Below, in pieces: positions 34,321 through 44,244 of a stretch of DNA of 64,000 nucleotides (positions are counted from its first letter, which is position 1; each line of letters opens with the position of its first letter). Below the pieces are notes generated by a model. It was not told where the DNA came from and did no database searches. It saw nothing but the letters and a program-made list of their open reading frames with translations. A program made the position numbers and the translations under genes. Origin of the DNA: an uncultured Prevotellaceae bacterium (GTDB lineage: Bacteria; Bacteroidota; Bacteroidia; Bacteroidales; Bacteroidaceae); the NCBI GenBank assembly GCA_900316975.1, contig ONFA01000002.1, forward strand, positions 1 through 64,000, written 5' to 3'.

Positions 34321-35613
34321 ATGTATGTTATTCCGCTCATATATTTTATTTGCCTTGCATATTATTTCTGGCAGAAACACAAGACATTTGATGTGGCTGT
34401 ATATATGTCAATACTATACGTTATCACATCATTTTGTGGGGTGTTGATGGTTGTGGGGGGGTATCTTTCATCTGAAGGCGGTGTCTTGGTAGATGGATGG
34501 GAACCAGATTATGATATTAAGCCAACGATTCTTTATTGTGGCCTTATCACTTTGACAATCCTTCCTTTCTCCTTTCTTCGTCCAGAGAAATTGGAGGAGA
34601 TTACAAATGTACATCGTTTCCTTATTTATGCCTTTACAGTCTTTGTCCTTCTACAAGGAGCCGTGATGTATTTTCTTGTGGGGGAATTTGTCTCAGACCT
34701 GCTGAATGGCGATTTCAGGTTTATCAAGGATGCTCATTATGCAGGTGACATCTCACCTGCTGATGTAAAGATGTTGACGATGCCTCTTCCCGTACAAATC
34801 ATGTACCTCCTCAGTTCTATCACATTGCTGGCTCTTCCTCTTTTCTTCTACTATTCTTGCGTGGAGAGGCGTAGTCTATGGTTGACTGTTCCTCTTCTGG
34901 CTGTTTCTATCAGCCCAATTCTTCGGGGAATACTGGTGGCAGACAGAACGGAGATTATACATTATGGTCTGATGTTTTTCTTCTGTTTGGTTTTCTTTCA
35001 AAAAATCATAACAAGAAAAATTAGAAATTTCTTCTTGATTTGTAGCATTCCTGCATTTGCAGCGGGGGCAGTCTATTTTTTTGCAGTTTCGGCATCACGT
35101 TTTGAGGACCAAGATGAGGGAGCAGAGGGCACTTTGCTGGAATACGCAGGACAGTCATATACAAATTTTTGTTATTTTTATGACCATCATAATAGTGAAT
35201 TGTATTATATAGAACGAGAATTACCCATCACGTCCTACTTCTTGTTGAAGAGCCAATACACTGAGACCAAAGAAGAACGGAGTGCTAAAGAAGGGTTCTT
35301 TATAGGAGTCTTTGCCTCTCATGTCGGTTCTTGGATGCTTGACACTGGAGTTGTTGGCAGTATCATAATCAGTGCTCTTTTTACCTTGATATGTTGTTTA
35401 GTCATCAATCGGTACAATAGAACATCGTTTGATATAGCCGATGTGCTGATGCTCTATGTTTTGGGAGCAATACCCACTTTTGGAATCTTTTATTATCGCT
35501 ACTATACAATTGCTACAGCATTTATATATGTTGCGGCAGGTGTACTATATTTCTGTTCTAAAATCATCTTGATTTGGAAAAAAGATGAAACTGAGAAAAC
35601 GACATTGGCATGA
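34321..35613 (+). CDS. wzy: Wzy-like polysaccharide polymerase
   Basis: 430 residues with about eleven membrane segments and one long outer loop (about 255-320, rich in Glu and Tyr). Sequence identity among Wzy proteins is low; the call rests on topology, on the position between Wzx and transferases, and on the absence of any other polymerase in the locus. A G7 run lies at 34455-34461. Overlaps the next gene by 4 bp. Confidence 0.75.
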   Translation: MYVIPLIYFICLAYYFWQKHKTFDVAVYMSILYVITSFCGVLMVVGGYLSSEGGVLVDGWEPDYDIKPTILYCGLITLTILPFSFLRPEKLEEITNVHRFLIYAFTVFVLLQGAVMYFLVGEFVSDLLNGDFRFIKDAHYAGDISPADVKMLTMPLPVQIMYLLSSITLLALPLFFYYSCVERRSLWLTVPLLAVSISPILRGILVADRTEIIHYGLMFFFCLVFFQKIITRKIRNFFLICSIPAFAAGAVYFFAVSASRFEDQDEGAEGTLLEYAGQSYTNFCYFYDHHNSELYYIERELPITSYFLLKSQYTETKEERSAKEGFFIGVFASHVGSWMLDTGVVGSIIISALFTLICCLVINRYNRTSFDIADVLMLYVLGAIPTFGIFYYRYYTIATAFIYVAAGVLYFCSKIILIWKKDETEKTTLA

Positions 35614-36779
35614 AATACTATTTCCCCATACATCTTGATGGTGGCAATCGTGGATGCGAAGCCATAGCAAAAGGTTCTGCTATTCTGATAAATGAAAAAG
35701 CGGAACATCTGATTGGATATTGCAGGAATGTGGAATTGGATCAGAAATTGGGTTTGAGACAGTATCTGACACTGATTCCATATCATTTGGATTCCTATCT
35801 TATCGACCGTTGCGTTGCTGCCATCAATAAAATTTTTCACACGAACAAGACGTTGGAGTGGAGATGGCTCTATTTTTATAGGAGTTTCTTGCGTATGATA
35901 ACCTCTAATGACATCATGATTTCTACGGGAGGAGACATGTTGTGCTATGACAATAATCAGGTGATATATACCAACAACTACTTGCATAAGCGAGGAGTGA
36001 AAACTGTATTATGGGGATGTTCAATGGGCGAGGAAAATCAGACAAAAGAGAAACTGCAAACATTGTTTAACTTTTCTATGATTTATGTCCGTGACTCTTT
36101 GACATACAATTATTTTAAAGGCTTAGGACTGAAAAACCTTTGTTTATGTCCAGATCCGGCATTCATTCTTCCAGCAGAACCATGTAAAGTTCCTGAATGT
36201 TTCTCGTATGGAGATGTTATCGGATTTAATATCAGCAATTTTGTGGTAGGAGGAATGACTTTGGACAGTAGGTTTGGTAAGGAGGTGCTTAGTTTGATTG
36301 ACTATATTTTGAATCAGACAGAATACCATATCCTTTTGGTTCCACATGTAACGTGGAACATAGGCAATGTGAACCAAGACGACCGTCAGATGGCTCAAAT
36401 TATTCGCCAGCACTTTGAAGATTCCAGACGAATACAAATATTGGATATAGACAACATGAACTACTGTCAGATTCGTCATGTCATCTCAAAGTGCAAAATG
36501 TTTATTGGCGCAAGAACTCATGCCGTTATTTCTGCCTATTCAATGTGTGTGCCTGCCATTGCATTAGGTTATTCTGTTAAGTCTCGGGGAATCGCTAAGG
36601 ATATTGGATTAGAGGAGACACTCGTTGTTGATTGTAAGAATAGTTCAGAAGGTTCTCTGCTTCGTTCCTTCTTGTATCTTAAGGACCATGTAGAAGAAAT
36701 ACGGCTGCATTTGGAACAAATAATGCCCAATTATAAGAAACGGACATATTTGATACGTGAATATTTAGAAAAATTGTAA
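35610..36779 (+). CDS. Polysaccharide pyruvyl transferase family protein
   Basis: 389 residues. N-terminal GGNRGCEAIAKGSAILI is the family's Gly-rich opening (GNxGDxA type). The C-terminal half shows IGARTHAVISAYSMCVPAIALGYSVKSRGIAKDIG, the conserved RxHA...PxIALxYxxKxxG block. Such enzymes transfer pyruvate from PEP to form a ketal on a sugar, adding negative charge to the surface polymer. Confidence 0.88.
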   Translation: MKYYFPIHLDGGNRGCEAIAKGSAILINEKAEHLIGYCRNVELDQKLGLRQYLTLIPYHLDSYLIDRCVAAINKIFHTNKTLEWRWLYFYRSFLRMITSNDIMISTGGDMLCYDNNQVIYTNNYLHKRGVKTVLWGCSMGEENQTKEKLQTLFNFSMIYVRDSLTYNYFKGLGLKNLCLCPDPAFILPAEPCKVPECFSYGDVIGFNISNFVVGGMTLDSRFGKEVLSLIDYILNQTEYHILLVPHVTWNIGNVNQDDRQMAQIIRQHFEDSRRIQILDIDNMNYCQIRHVISKCKMFIGARTHAVISAYSMCVPAIALGYSVKSRGIAKDIGLEETLVVDCKNSSEGSLLRSFLYLKDHVEEIRLHLEQIMPNYKKRTYLIREYLEKL

Positions 36780-36789
36780 CTGAAGATAT

Positions 36790-37953
36790 ATGAGAAAAAC
36801 AAGAATCATCGCTTTATATCTCCCTCAATACCATCCGATTCCTGAGAATGACCAATGGTGGGGACCAGGTTTCACGGAGTGGATGAATGTAATAAAAGCA
36901 AAACCGCTTTTTCGGGGTCATGTGCAGCCTCGTTTACCTGCCGATTTGGGATTTTACGACCTTCGCTTGCCCGAGACACGGGAGCAGCAGGCGATGTTTG
37001 CGAAGAATGCTGGCATAGAGGGGTTCTGCTACTATCATTATTGGTTTAATGGTAAACAATTGTTAGAACGCCCTTTCCATGAAGTCTTGACATCAGGAAA
37101 GCCTGATTTTCCTTTTTGTCTATGTTGGGCCAATCACACATGGACGAATAAGACATGGAACAGGAAGTCTAAATTGCAGGCAAATTCCATTTTGATGGAG
37201 CAAACCTATCCTGGCGATGATGATGATATAGCGCATTTTATGTCATTGCTGCCAGCATTCAAAGACCCAAGATACATCACTGTAGATGGGAAGCCTATAT
37301 TCTTTCTATATAACCCTTGGGGACATGTTCGCATCAAAGAATGGATCCAGAATTGGCGTCGTTTAGCGGAAGAATATGGATTGAAAGGATTGTATCTTGT
37401 TGCAATGTGTGACTCTACTTTGACTTTCAAGCAGAAAGCAGACGGAACTCGTACTCGGGCGATTCCGAATTTGGAGAGCAGCGCAGAGTTGTTCCAATCG
37501 TTGTTTGACTTGGGATTTGATGCGGTAAATTCGTTTGGAAGGCGTAGAGGAGAAATGTTGAGTAGAGGTAAGTATAAGGATCTTGTGAAGACAGTTTTGA
37601 GGAAAGTCGGAATTCCTGTTGGTGATGCGTCTTATGATTATGCAAAAACGGTGAGTGGCTTCTTTGCGCCAGAGGATAAATGGGAGAATGTTTTTCCTAC
37701 AATCTTGCCCAATTGGGATCGCAGCCCTCGTGCTGCTTTGCGTGACGGTATCTACACGAACGCTACTCCTCAAAAGTTTAAGGCACATATCTTGCAAGCC
37801 ATGGACATTGTTAAGGAGAAGAATTTTGAGCATCAGATTATTATCCTCAAGTCGTGGAATGAATGGGGGGAAGGTAATTATGTGGAACCAGATCAGGAGT
37901 TTGGGCATGGATGGCTGGATGCTATAAAAGAGGCAATGAACGATGGAAATTAG
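36790..37953 (+). CDS. WbsX-like protein (GH99-like fold)
   Basis: 387 residues. RIIALYLPQYHPIPENDQWW at the start, then GIEGFCYYHYWFNGKQLLERP and LCWANHTWTNKTWN, then the C-terminal ILKSWNEWGEGNYVEPD: the WbsX pattern, related to GH99 endo-mannosidases. WbsX proteins occur in O-antigen clusters and are annotated as lipopolysaccharide biosynthesis proteins; whether they transfer or hydrolyse is not settled. It overlaps the next gene by 11 bp. Confidence 0.88.
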   Translation: MRKTRIIALYLPQYHPIPENDQWWGPGFTEWMNVIKAKPLFRGHVQPRLPADLGFYDLRLPETREQQAMFAKNAGIEGFCYYHYWFNGKQLLERPFHEVLTSGKPDFPFCLCWANHTWTNKTWNRKSKLQANSILMEQTYPGDDDDIAHFMSLLPAFKDPRYITVDGKPIFFLYNPWGHVRIKEWIQNWRRLAEEYGLKGLYLVAMCDSTLTFKQKADGTRTRAIPNLESSAELFQSLFDLGFDAVNSFGRRRGEMLSRGKYKDLVKTVLRKVGIPVGDASYDYAKTVSGFFAPEDKWENVFPTILPNWDRSPRAALRDGIYTNATPQKFKAHILQAMDIVKEKNFEHQIIILKSWNEWGEGNYVEPDQEFGHGWLDAIKEAMNDGN

Positions 37954-38725
37954 TGTAATCATTCCGACCTGTCACCCACAGGAATATACAGTTGAGTGTC
38001 TGAATTCTCTCAAAAACCAGACCCTTGACAGTCAATGTTTTGAGGTGTTAGTCGTCCTGAACGGAGAGCATGACCCTTATTATTCGTTTCTTCTACAGGC
38101 TTTGCCTAAAAATGCAAGGATTCTCTATTCTCCTGTTGCATCGGCTTGCTCTTCCCGCAATATGGGACTTGACCATGCACAGGGAGAGTATATTTGCTTC
38201 ATAGATGATGATGATAAAATCTCACCCACCTATTTGGAGGAACTTCTGGCATGTGCGCATAAAGACATCATTGCTGCGAGCAGTTGTCTTTCTCTTTACG
38301 AAGATGGCCATATTGAAAAAAATTCCTATTCGTGGGAGTATGAGCGGCATGTCAGATTGGGTGTGCAGCCTTTCTATCGGCCTAAGAAAATATTTTCTGT
38401 CCCATGGATGAAACTGATACATAAGGATATTATTGGGACTCGGCGCTTTAATGGGCACTTTCCCAGTGGACAAGATGCCTTGCTAATGTTTGAAATTTCA
38501 GATAAAATGGACAAGGTGCAATTCACCTCTTCTAATGCGGTATATTATTGGCGTCAACGCAGCAATAGTTTGCATCGGATGGGTCGTCTCAAGTGTATTT
38601 CCAAATACAGCAAACTGTCATGGGCATACATTTGTTTATACTTTCATCATCCCCATAAATATAACTTCTATTTCTTCTTGACTCGCCTATTGGCTTCATG
38701 CCATGCAGTGTTGGTGGGGAAATAG
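37943..38725 (+). CDS. Glycosyltransferase family 2
   Basis: 260 residues. GT-A fold: EISVIIPTCHPQEYTVECLNS at the start, ASACSSRNMGLDHAQGEYI, and the metal site FIDDDDKI at about 90-97. The C-terminus is basic with short hydrophobic stretches, suggesting peripheral membrane binding. It adds one sugar of the repeat unit; donor unknown. Confidence 0.92.
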   Translation: MEISVIIPTCHPQEYTVECLNSLKNQTLDSQCFEVLVVLNGEHDPYYSFLLQALPKNARILYSPVASACSSRNMGLDHAQGEYICFIDDDDKISPTYLEELLACAHKDIIAASSCLSLYEDGHIEKNSYSWEYERHVRLGVQPFYRPKKIFSVPWMKLIHKDIIGTRRFNGHFPSGQDALLMFEISDKMDKVQFTSSNAVYYWRQRSNSLHRMGRLKCISKYSKLSWAYICLYFHHPHKYNFYFFLTRLLASCHAVLVGK

Positions 38726-38787
38726 CAGCCGAGAACATCTCTTCTTATGGTGAAATTGTTTAAGTGTTGTCAATAAAAGATTCATAT

Positions 38788-39846
38788 ATGAAAAAAGTTT
38801 TCACTTTCCTGCTTTTCGCTTTTTGTTCTATCACATGGGCGCAAACGACACCCAAGCAGTTGAAGAAAGCCTTAAAAGAAAGTGCAGAAAAAGGCGTTAT
38901 GTTTGGGCATCATGACGATACTATCTATGGATATACGTGGGGAGTGGATGAAAAGGACAGAAGTGATACCCGGGAAGTTGTGGGCATGTATCCAGCCATG
39001 ATGTCCTTTGATTTGCGTCAAATAGAGAAGCGGAGGCATAACAGCAAGATGTATGAAAAGATGCGGGAGGAAATCATCCGGCAGTATGAGCGCGGAGGCT
39101 TTATAACCATTAGTTGGCATGCCGATAATGTTGTGACGGGTGGAAGTGCGTGGGACAATTCCAATAAAGAATCGGTTCGAAGTGTGTTGCCGGGTGGCTC
39201 AAAAGCCAATGAATTTTTGGCACTACTGGATACGGTGGCTAATTATCTGAAGTCACTGACCACAGCGGATGGTACTCAAATACCTTTCATCTTCCGTCCT
39301 TGGCATGAATGTAATGGCACCTGGTTCTGGTGGGGAAGTGATGCATGTACCCCAAAAGAATATAGGGCTTTGTGGAATTTGACGGTGGAACGTTTAAAAA
39401 AGGATGGCGTGAAGAATGTCATCTATGCATTTTCCCCAGGTGCCTACATTAAATCGGACAAGGAATACCTTGAACGCTATCCTGGCGATAAAATCATCTC
39501 CGTATTGGGGGTGGAGGGGTATGCTATCAAGACAACAGGCTCAGATGCAGACCGACAAAAGTTCATAAAATCAAGCAGAAAAAGTTTTGATGTCGTTGCT
39601 CCTTTGGCTCTTCGGAAAAAGAAACTATTAGCATGGACAGAGACGGGGACAAAGTTCAATACAGATACACAGTGGTGGACAAAATCTTTGATACCGGCAA
39701 TGGAGGGCTATCCTGTATGTTACCTTGTCACATGGCGTAACGGAACAAACAGGGATGATGATTGTTTTAGTGTATATAAAGGACATATTTCAGAAGAAGA
39801 TTTCAAACTCTTTGCAAAGAATCCTCGCATGATCTTTAAAAAATGA
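38788..39846 (+). CDS. Secreted glycoside hydrolase family 26 (beta-mannanase-like)
   Basis: 352 residues from ATG 38,788, which begins the signal peptide MKKVFTFLLFAFCSITWAQ; an upstream GTG is possible but would disrupt it. GH26 features: GVMFGHHDDTIYGYTW, the acid/base Glu in RPWHECNGTWFWWG (Glu174), FSPG, ERYPGDKIISVLGVEGYA, and the nucleophile in LLAWTETG (Glu285). Both catalytic residues are present. GH26 enzymes cut beta-1,4-mannans. Inside a synthesis operon (4-bp overlap with the next transferase) its job is more likely trimming or release of the locus's own polymer than diet breakdown. Confidence 0.93.
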   Translation: MKKVFTFLLFAFCSITWAQTTPKQLKKALKESAEKGVMFGHHDDTIYGYTWGVDEKDRSDTREVVGMYPAMMSFDLRQIEKRRHNSKMYEKMREEIIRQYERGGFITISWHADNVVTGGSAWDNSNKESVRSVLPGGSKANEFLALLDTVANYLKSLTTADGTQIPFIFRPWHECNGTWFWWGSDACTPKEYRALWNLTVERLKKDGVKNVIYAFSPGAYIKSDKEYLERYPGDKIISVLGVEGYAIKTTGSDADRQKFIKSSRKSFDVVAPLALRKKKLLAWTETGTKFNTDTQWWTKSLIPAMEGYPVCYLVTWRNGTNRDDDCFSVYKGHISEEDFKLFAKNPRMIFKK

Positions 39847-41024
39847 CAGATAAAAAGATGAAAATATGTATATTGACACCTCGCTTTCCTTTTCCTGAAA
39901 ATGGAGGAGACGTGCTTCGGATCAATCATATTGCACGCTATTTGAAAGCACAAGGACATACGCTTTTGCTGGTTTCACTCAGCGATGTTCGGACTCCTAA
40001 TATAGAAGAGGCAGCCATGCTGTATGACAAGGTCTTCTTTACACCTCGCAGCCATACTCTTTCACTTGTGAATGGACTTCTGTATATGATGCGTGGGAAA
40101 CCCATTCAATGCGGTTACTATGATTCGAAGACATATCAGGCACAACTGAAAGAAGTTGTGCAGCATGAACATCCCGATTTATTCATCTCTCACTTGCTGC
40201 GTATGGTGCCTTATCTAGAAGAGTTGGGAGTGGAGAAACAATCTATTGTTGAAATGACGGATGCTCTGTCGAAAACTTATGCGTTATCTGCGGGAGCCAA
40301 AGGGGGATGGATCAAAAAAAAGGTTTATGCTATCGAAAAAAATTTGATTCGGGAATATGAACAGAGAGTCATTCGCACTTTCCCGAAGGTGGTTCTCGTG
40401 TCGAAAGATGACGTTGATTTTTTGAAGAGAGGAGCAGACGGTGAACATACTTCCTTGGCTATGCATACCAATGGGGTGGATTGTGTGGAGACTCCGTCTA
40501 AAACCTATGATGAGAATAAAATCACTTATATCGGCAATATGAGGACCTTACAGAATCAAGATGCTGTCATTTTCTTTGCTCAAGAGATATTGCCTCTGAT
40601 TAAGAAAAAGCGTCCTTTGGTTAAATTCCATGTAGTCGGTGCAGAACCTCCTCAGAATATTCAGGCATTAGCATCGGATGATATTGTTGTGACAGGATTT
40701 GTGGATGATTTGGAAGCGACCATCCAAGACTCATGCTTGGCAGTTGCTCCAGTTCGAGTGGCTGCGGGCATTCAGAACAAGGTGTTGGTTGCAATGGGAT
40801 GTGGATTGCCTGTGGTCATGACATCTCTCATCTCCCGTGCCATTCCCGAACTGGAAGATGGTGTGAACTGTTATATTCGTGATGATGCTCCATCAATCGC
40901 GGATAGATGTCTCCTTCTAATGAATAACAAAGATATTCGTGATACCATAGGGTTAGAAGGCTATCACATGGTGAAAGAAAATTATTCGTGGAGTGAAAAA
41001 CTGAAGGGATATGAAAGAATATAG
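39843..41024 (+). CDS. Glycosyltransferase family 4
   Basis: 393 residues. GT-B fold: KICILTPRFPFPENGGDVLRINHIA opening, a linker, then the donor domain with ITYIGNMRTLQNQDAV, VVTGFVDDLEATIQDSCLAVAPVRVAAGIQNKVL and the family's E/D-rich nucleotide-binding end. Last gene of the polysaccharide operon, followed by a terminator at 41,051. Confidence 0.92.
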   Translation: MTDKKMKICILTPRFPFPENGGDVLRINHIARYLKAQGHTLLLVSLSDVRTPNIEEAAMLYDKVFFTPRSHTLSLVNGLLYMMRGKPIQCGYYDSKTYQAQLKEVVQHEHPDLFISHLLRMVPYLEELGVEKQSIVEMTDALSKTYALSAGAKGGWIKKKVYAIEKNLIREYEQRVIRTFPKVVLVSKDDVDFLKRGADGEHTSLAMHTNGVDCVETPSKTYDENKITYIGNMRTLQNQDAVIFFAQEILPLIKKKRPLVKFHVVGAEPPQNIQALASDDIVVTGFVDDLEATIQDSCLAVAPVRVAAGIQNKVLVAMGCGLPVVMTSLISRAIPELEDGVNCYIRDDAPSIADRCLLLMNNKDIRDTIGLEGYHMVKENYSWSEKLKGYERI

Positions 41025-41050
41025 AATGAGTTTTGCGATTGTCTGATATT

Positions 41051-41087
41051 AGCCCAACGTTGGAATTTCACCGTTGGGCTTTTTTTA
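41051..41087. terminator. Terminator of the polysaccharide operon
   Basis: AGCCCAACG (41051-41059) pairs with CGTTGGGCT (41072-41080), then seven T. The T-run reaches the last codons of the convergent WecA-like gene. Confidence 0.9.
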
Positions 41088-42164
41088 TGCCTTGAGCAAT
41101 GTGACAATCCAGATAAAAAGGGTATAGATGATTATATCGACTCCGATGATATATTCCGTTTGAAGTCCACCGACATATAATCCATAATTGATGAGGCTGA
41201 TAGAGACAAATAAGGCGATAATGATGCCTAATGTTGTATGCATGTCCAATCCCATTTGCATGATACGATGATGAATATGGGTTTTATCTGCCTCAAACAT
41301 GCTTCTGCCACGAAGTTTCCGTAGGATGGCAACACGTATGACATCGATGCAAGGAAGGAAGACGAGCGTGAAGGAGATGAGCAACGATTCTTCTCTGTAA
41401 GGGAAGCCGATAGGCTCGTTTGACATTTGGTATTTGATGGCAAGATAGGCAATGACATATCCCAAAAAGAGACTGCCAGAATCGCCCATGAAGGTCTTGA
41501 GCCGTCCCACTTTCCCATAGAAATTGAAAAAGAAGAATGCGAGTGTGGCACCAGCCAGACTGGTGCTGATGAGGCAAAAGAGATAGGCTCCCAGATCATA
41601 ATAAAGATAGGCAAAGGAACCTAAAATGAGAAATGCGAGTCCAGACGCTAAGCCATCAATGCCATCTATCAGATTCATTGCATTTACAATGAGCAGAATA
41701 ACGAAGACGGTGAGTGGATAGCCAATCCAAAGTGGTATTTCGTGGATGCCAAACAATCCATGAAGGTTACTAATCATCAGATTGCATAGAGGAAAGACAA
41801 GTGCAGCAATTGTTTGGATGATGAATTTGTGAAAGGCTTTCAAACCTTTCAAATCATCGAAGATGCCGATGAGGTAAATCAAAATGGCGCCAATGACCAT
41901 CATCACATTGGACATGCCTATCTCCAATTCTTGATTGATGCCTTGATACATGATGAGTAGTGTCACAATCACACCCAATGCTAAGGATGGCATGAACAAG
42001 GTGCCGCCAAGTCTGGGTATACTGTACTTGTGTACTTTACGTTCATTGGGAAGGTCAAATATTCCATGTGTGTTACACATCTTCACAACGATTGGTGTAC
42101 ATATCAGCGAGAACACAAGGCTTATGGCAAAGGCGATGATGATATATGCATAGTTTATAGTCAT
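41085..42164 (-). CDS. WecA/TagO-like undecaprenyl-phosphate sugar-1-phosphate transferase (polytopic PGT)
   Basis: 359 residues with about ten to eleven membrane segments. MraY/WecA family: FDLPNERKVHKYSIPRLGG, the Asp pair in IGIFDDLKGLKAFHK, NLIDGIDGLASGLAF, FMGDSGSLFLGYV and DKTHIHHRIMQMG (the HIHH loop of the WecA branch, not MraY). It transfers HexNAc-1-phosphate from a UDP donor onto undecaprenyl phosphate. Confidence 0.92.
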   Translation of the reverse strand: MTINYAYIIIAFAISLVFSLICTPIVVKMCNTHGIFDLPNERKVHKYSIPRLGGTLFMPSLALGVIVTLLIMYQGINQELEIGMSNVMMVIGAILIYLIGIFDDLKGLKAFHKFIIQTIAALVFPLCNLMISNLHGLFGIHEIPLWIGYPLTVFVILLIVNAMNLIDGIDGLASGLAFLILGSFAYLYYDLGAYLFCLISTSLAGATLAFFFFNFYGKVGRLKTFMGDSGSLFLGYVIAYLAIKYQMSNEPIGFPYREESLLISFTLVFLPCIDVIRVAILRKLRGRSMFEADKTHIHHRIMQMGLDMHTTLGIIIALFVSISLINYGLYVGGLQTEYIIGVDIIIYTLFIWIVTLLKA

Positions 42165-42260
42165 GTAGTTTGCGCTATTTTAACTATAAAACGTGAAAAG
42201 TTGTTATTTATTGTGAATGGATGCAATTTTTTTGGTAGCATGCATTTTTTCGGTTTGCGA

Positions 42261-42692
42261 TTAGTACTTTCTGAAATGCAGTCTATAACTTTCGTTCTTT
42301 ATGACAAGGCTTCCGTTACTTAGTTCCTCAAAGAAGAAATGGTCTTCAATGTCCTCAATGCCAAGAGGTGAGAGCAGACTGTCATTCTCCAAGGCTGTGA
42401 GTTCATCTTTGGTAACAACAAAATGAGGGGAATGGATGTACAATTCATTTCCTTTCTTCTCAAATCGGAAGAGAATCTTTTGATTTCCATTGTCGATGTC
42501 TCTCACGAGAAGGAGGTCATTCTCGAACGCCCAATAGATATAACTGCGAGACATGTCACAGATGCCGCCCGTGGACACTGTGTCGGTTTGGCGTAACTGC
42601 CAATTCCCGTCCAATTTCCCGTTATCTGACATCTCTAGTTCACACGCCGAAAGCAGGAAACATGATAATATGATGAAAATGATTTTCTGCAT
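42261..42692 (-). CDS. Small lipoprotein, possibly lipocalin-like
   Basis: 143 residues with lipobox LSAC (about 14-17). LDGNWQLRQTDTV near the N-terminus resembles the GxW of lipocalin-like domains, and the rest alternates short beta strands. No named family recognised with certainty. It lies 8 bp downstream of the wzi-like gene, so probably co-transcribed with it. Confidence 0.65.
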   Translation of the reverse strand: MQKIIFIILSCFLLSACELEMSDNGKLDGNWQLRQTDTVSTGGICDMSRSYIYWAFENDLLLVRDIDNGNQKILFRFEKKGNELYIHSPHFVVTKDELTALENDSLLSPLGIEDIEDHFFFEELSNGSLVIKNESYRLHFRKY

Positions 42693-42700
42693 AAATCTGT

Positions 42701-44224
42701 TTATTGTTCTAATCTTATGGTGAGGGTGGCTCCCGTATTGTTTCCCAACAGTTCGCCGCGATCCAGTCCAAAAGCGGCACCAACAGTGATCCCTTTGTAG
42801 ATGCGGTTTGCGTTGTAATTGGCTTCAAGCCCTATGCTGAAATTGCGCTTAGGGTCAAAAAATGGTTTGTCATATGTACCTAATCCCTCTTGCCATGAGG
42901 CTCGGATGCGGTAATGGATATCGCGGGTCGGTTGTCCGGCTATGCCCACATGCCATGCTGTGAAGCGGTTACACTCAAAGTTGAGATTCTTGTCTTCGTT
43001 GTAAATCGGAGAGCGGTACAGCGGATTGCCCAGCGTTTGCCCCCAATGTTGCCAACCAGGCTCAATGCTGTTGTTGTAATAGTTGTCAACTCCTCCGATA
43101 TGGTCGGTTATCTGTGGGGTCCGATCTGTATAGACAGGACCACTTTGGTATCTTGTATAGACGTATTCCACAACAGCATCGCTTACCCAGCGGAAATTTT
43201 TCAGATGTACATCAGCGCCAAGCATAATGTCTTTCAACGGATACACCAGATAGCGGTGCTTTTTCTTTTTCATCTGTCCGTTCTCGTAAGCATAGCCGTC
43301 ATAATCCAGATGAAACATGGCGGAGTGGTCTTCGAAGAAATGATCTGCATAGAGTCCAAATCGGGCTGCTTGGGCGTCATAGTTGAACCTTAGCACCCAA
43401 CTGCCCAGCATGTTGCCCTCGTTGTTTTGGGTTGCTCCGTCCATAGAGTCTGAACCGCCCCCAATGAATGCGTGCCAAAACGAACGGAGGTTTCTTGCAC
43501 TTTTTTCCTTTTGATACCCAGTTTTAGTGCGTTCATAATGCGTTCCTCCAAACTGGGTTGCCATCTCAAGTCCCAGTTCCACAGTGAACGGTTTGTTCTC
43601 TTTTCCTAGTCTGAGGTATCCTGCTTTGGTGTGCATGAGTACATCTTGGTCATAGTGGCTATGACCTTCGGCAAAGTCTTTTTGGAAATGGTTGTCAGTG
43701 AAAAGTCCCCATGCAATATGTCCCTTGAAAGCTATGAATCCTTTTGTATATGGGATCTCCCAATAATAGGGGAGGGCAAGACGTAGTTCGGGGTAGGGTC
43801 GGGCATTGATGCCAAAAGTTTGTGAACCGCTGCTCAGTTCATTGTTCTTCAACTGCATCGGTTGTTGTTTCTGCCCGACGGTTAATGTCCCTTTCATCCA
43901 TCGTACATCGGCATAGAACTGTTGTACGACAAACTTGCTGGTATAATTCGCAGGAATGACAAGGTCTGCACCATATCCAATGTCCCAATGCTGGGTAGAG
44001 TCATTGTCAGCTCTTCGGAACACTCCACCACGGATGTAGCCAGAGTTCCTTTCGACAGAAGACAGACCATACTGATTGGCTGTCAGCCAGAAGGGTGCAT
44101 GCTTACCGTCTGAAAGCGTTCCTGACATCTCTATGGAATAAGAAATGCCTTTGCCCAAATTCGGAGATTGGGCAAAGGCATGTAGAGTGGTGGCCAATAA
44201 TGATGTCAGAATAAGCTTTTTCAT
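42701..44224 (-). CDS. Capsule assembly protein Wzi family
   Basis: 507 residues. Signal peptide ending AFAQ (about 19), then amphipathic beta strands of an outer-membrane barrel, ending in the LTIRLEQ terminal strand with an aromatic-poor end. GKHAPFWLTANQYGL near residue 40 is the Wzi hallmark in Bacteroidetes. Wzi anchors or nucleates polysaccharide at the cell surface. Placed beside, but transcribed against, the main locus. Confidence 0.9.
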   Translation of the reverse strand: MKKLILTSLLATTLHAFAQSPNLGKGISYSIEMSGTLSDGKHAPFWLTANQYGLSSVERNSGYIRGGVFRRADNDSTQHWDIGYGADLVIPANYTSKFVVQQFYADVRWMKGTLTVGQKQQPMQLKNNELSSGSQTFGINARPYPELRLALPYYWEIPYTKGFIAFKGHIAWGLFTDNHFQKDFAEGHSHYDQDVLMHTKAGYLRLGKENKPFTVELGLEMATQFGGTHYERTKTGYQKEKSARNLRSFWHAFIGGGSDSMDGATQNNEGNMLGSWVLRFNYDAQAARFGLYADHFFEDHSAMFHLDYDGYAYENGQMKKKKHRYLVYPLKDIMLGADVHLKNFRWVSDAVVEYVYTRYQSGPVYTDRTPQITDHIGGVDNYYNNSIEPGWQHWGQTLGNPLYRSPIYNEDKNLNFECNRFTAWHVGIAGQPTRDIHYRIRASWQEGLGTYDKPFFDPKRNFSIGLEANYNANRIYKGITVGAAFGLDRGELLGNNTGATLTIRLEQ

Positions 44225-44244
44225 TTTGATTCAGAATAGGTGTG

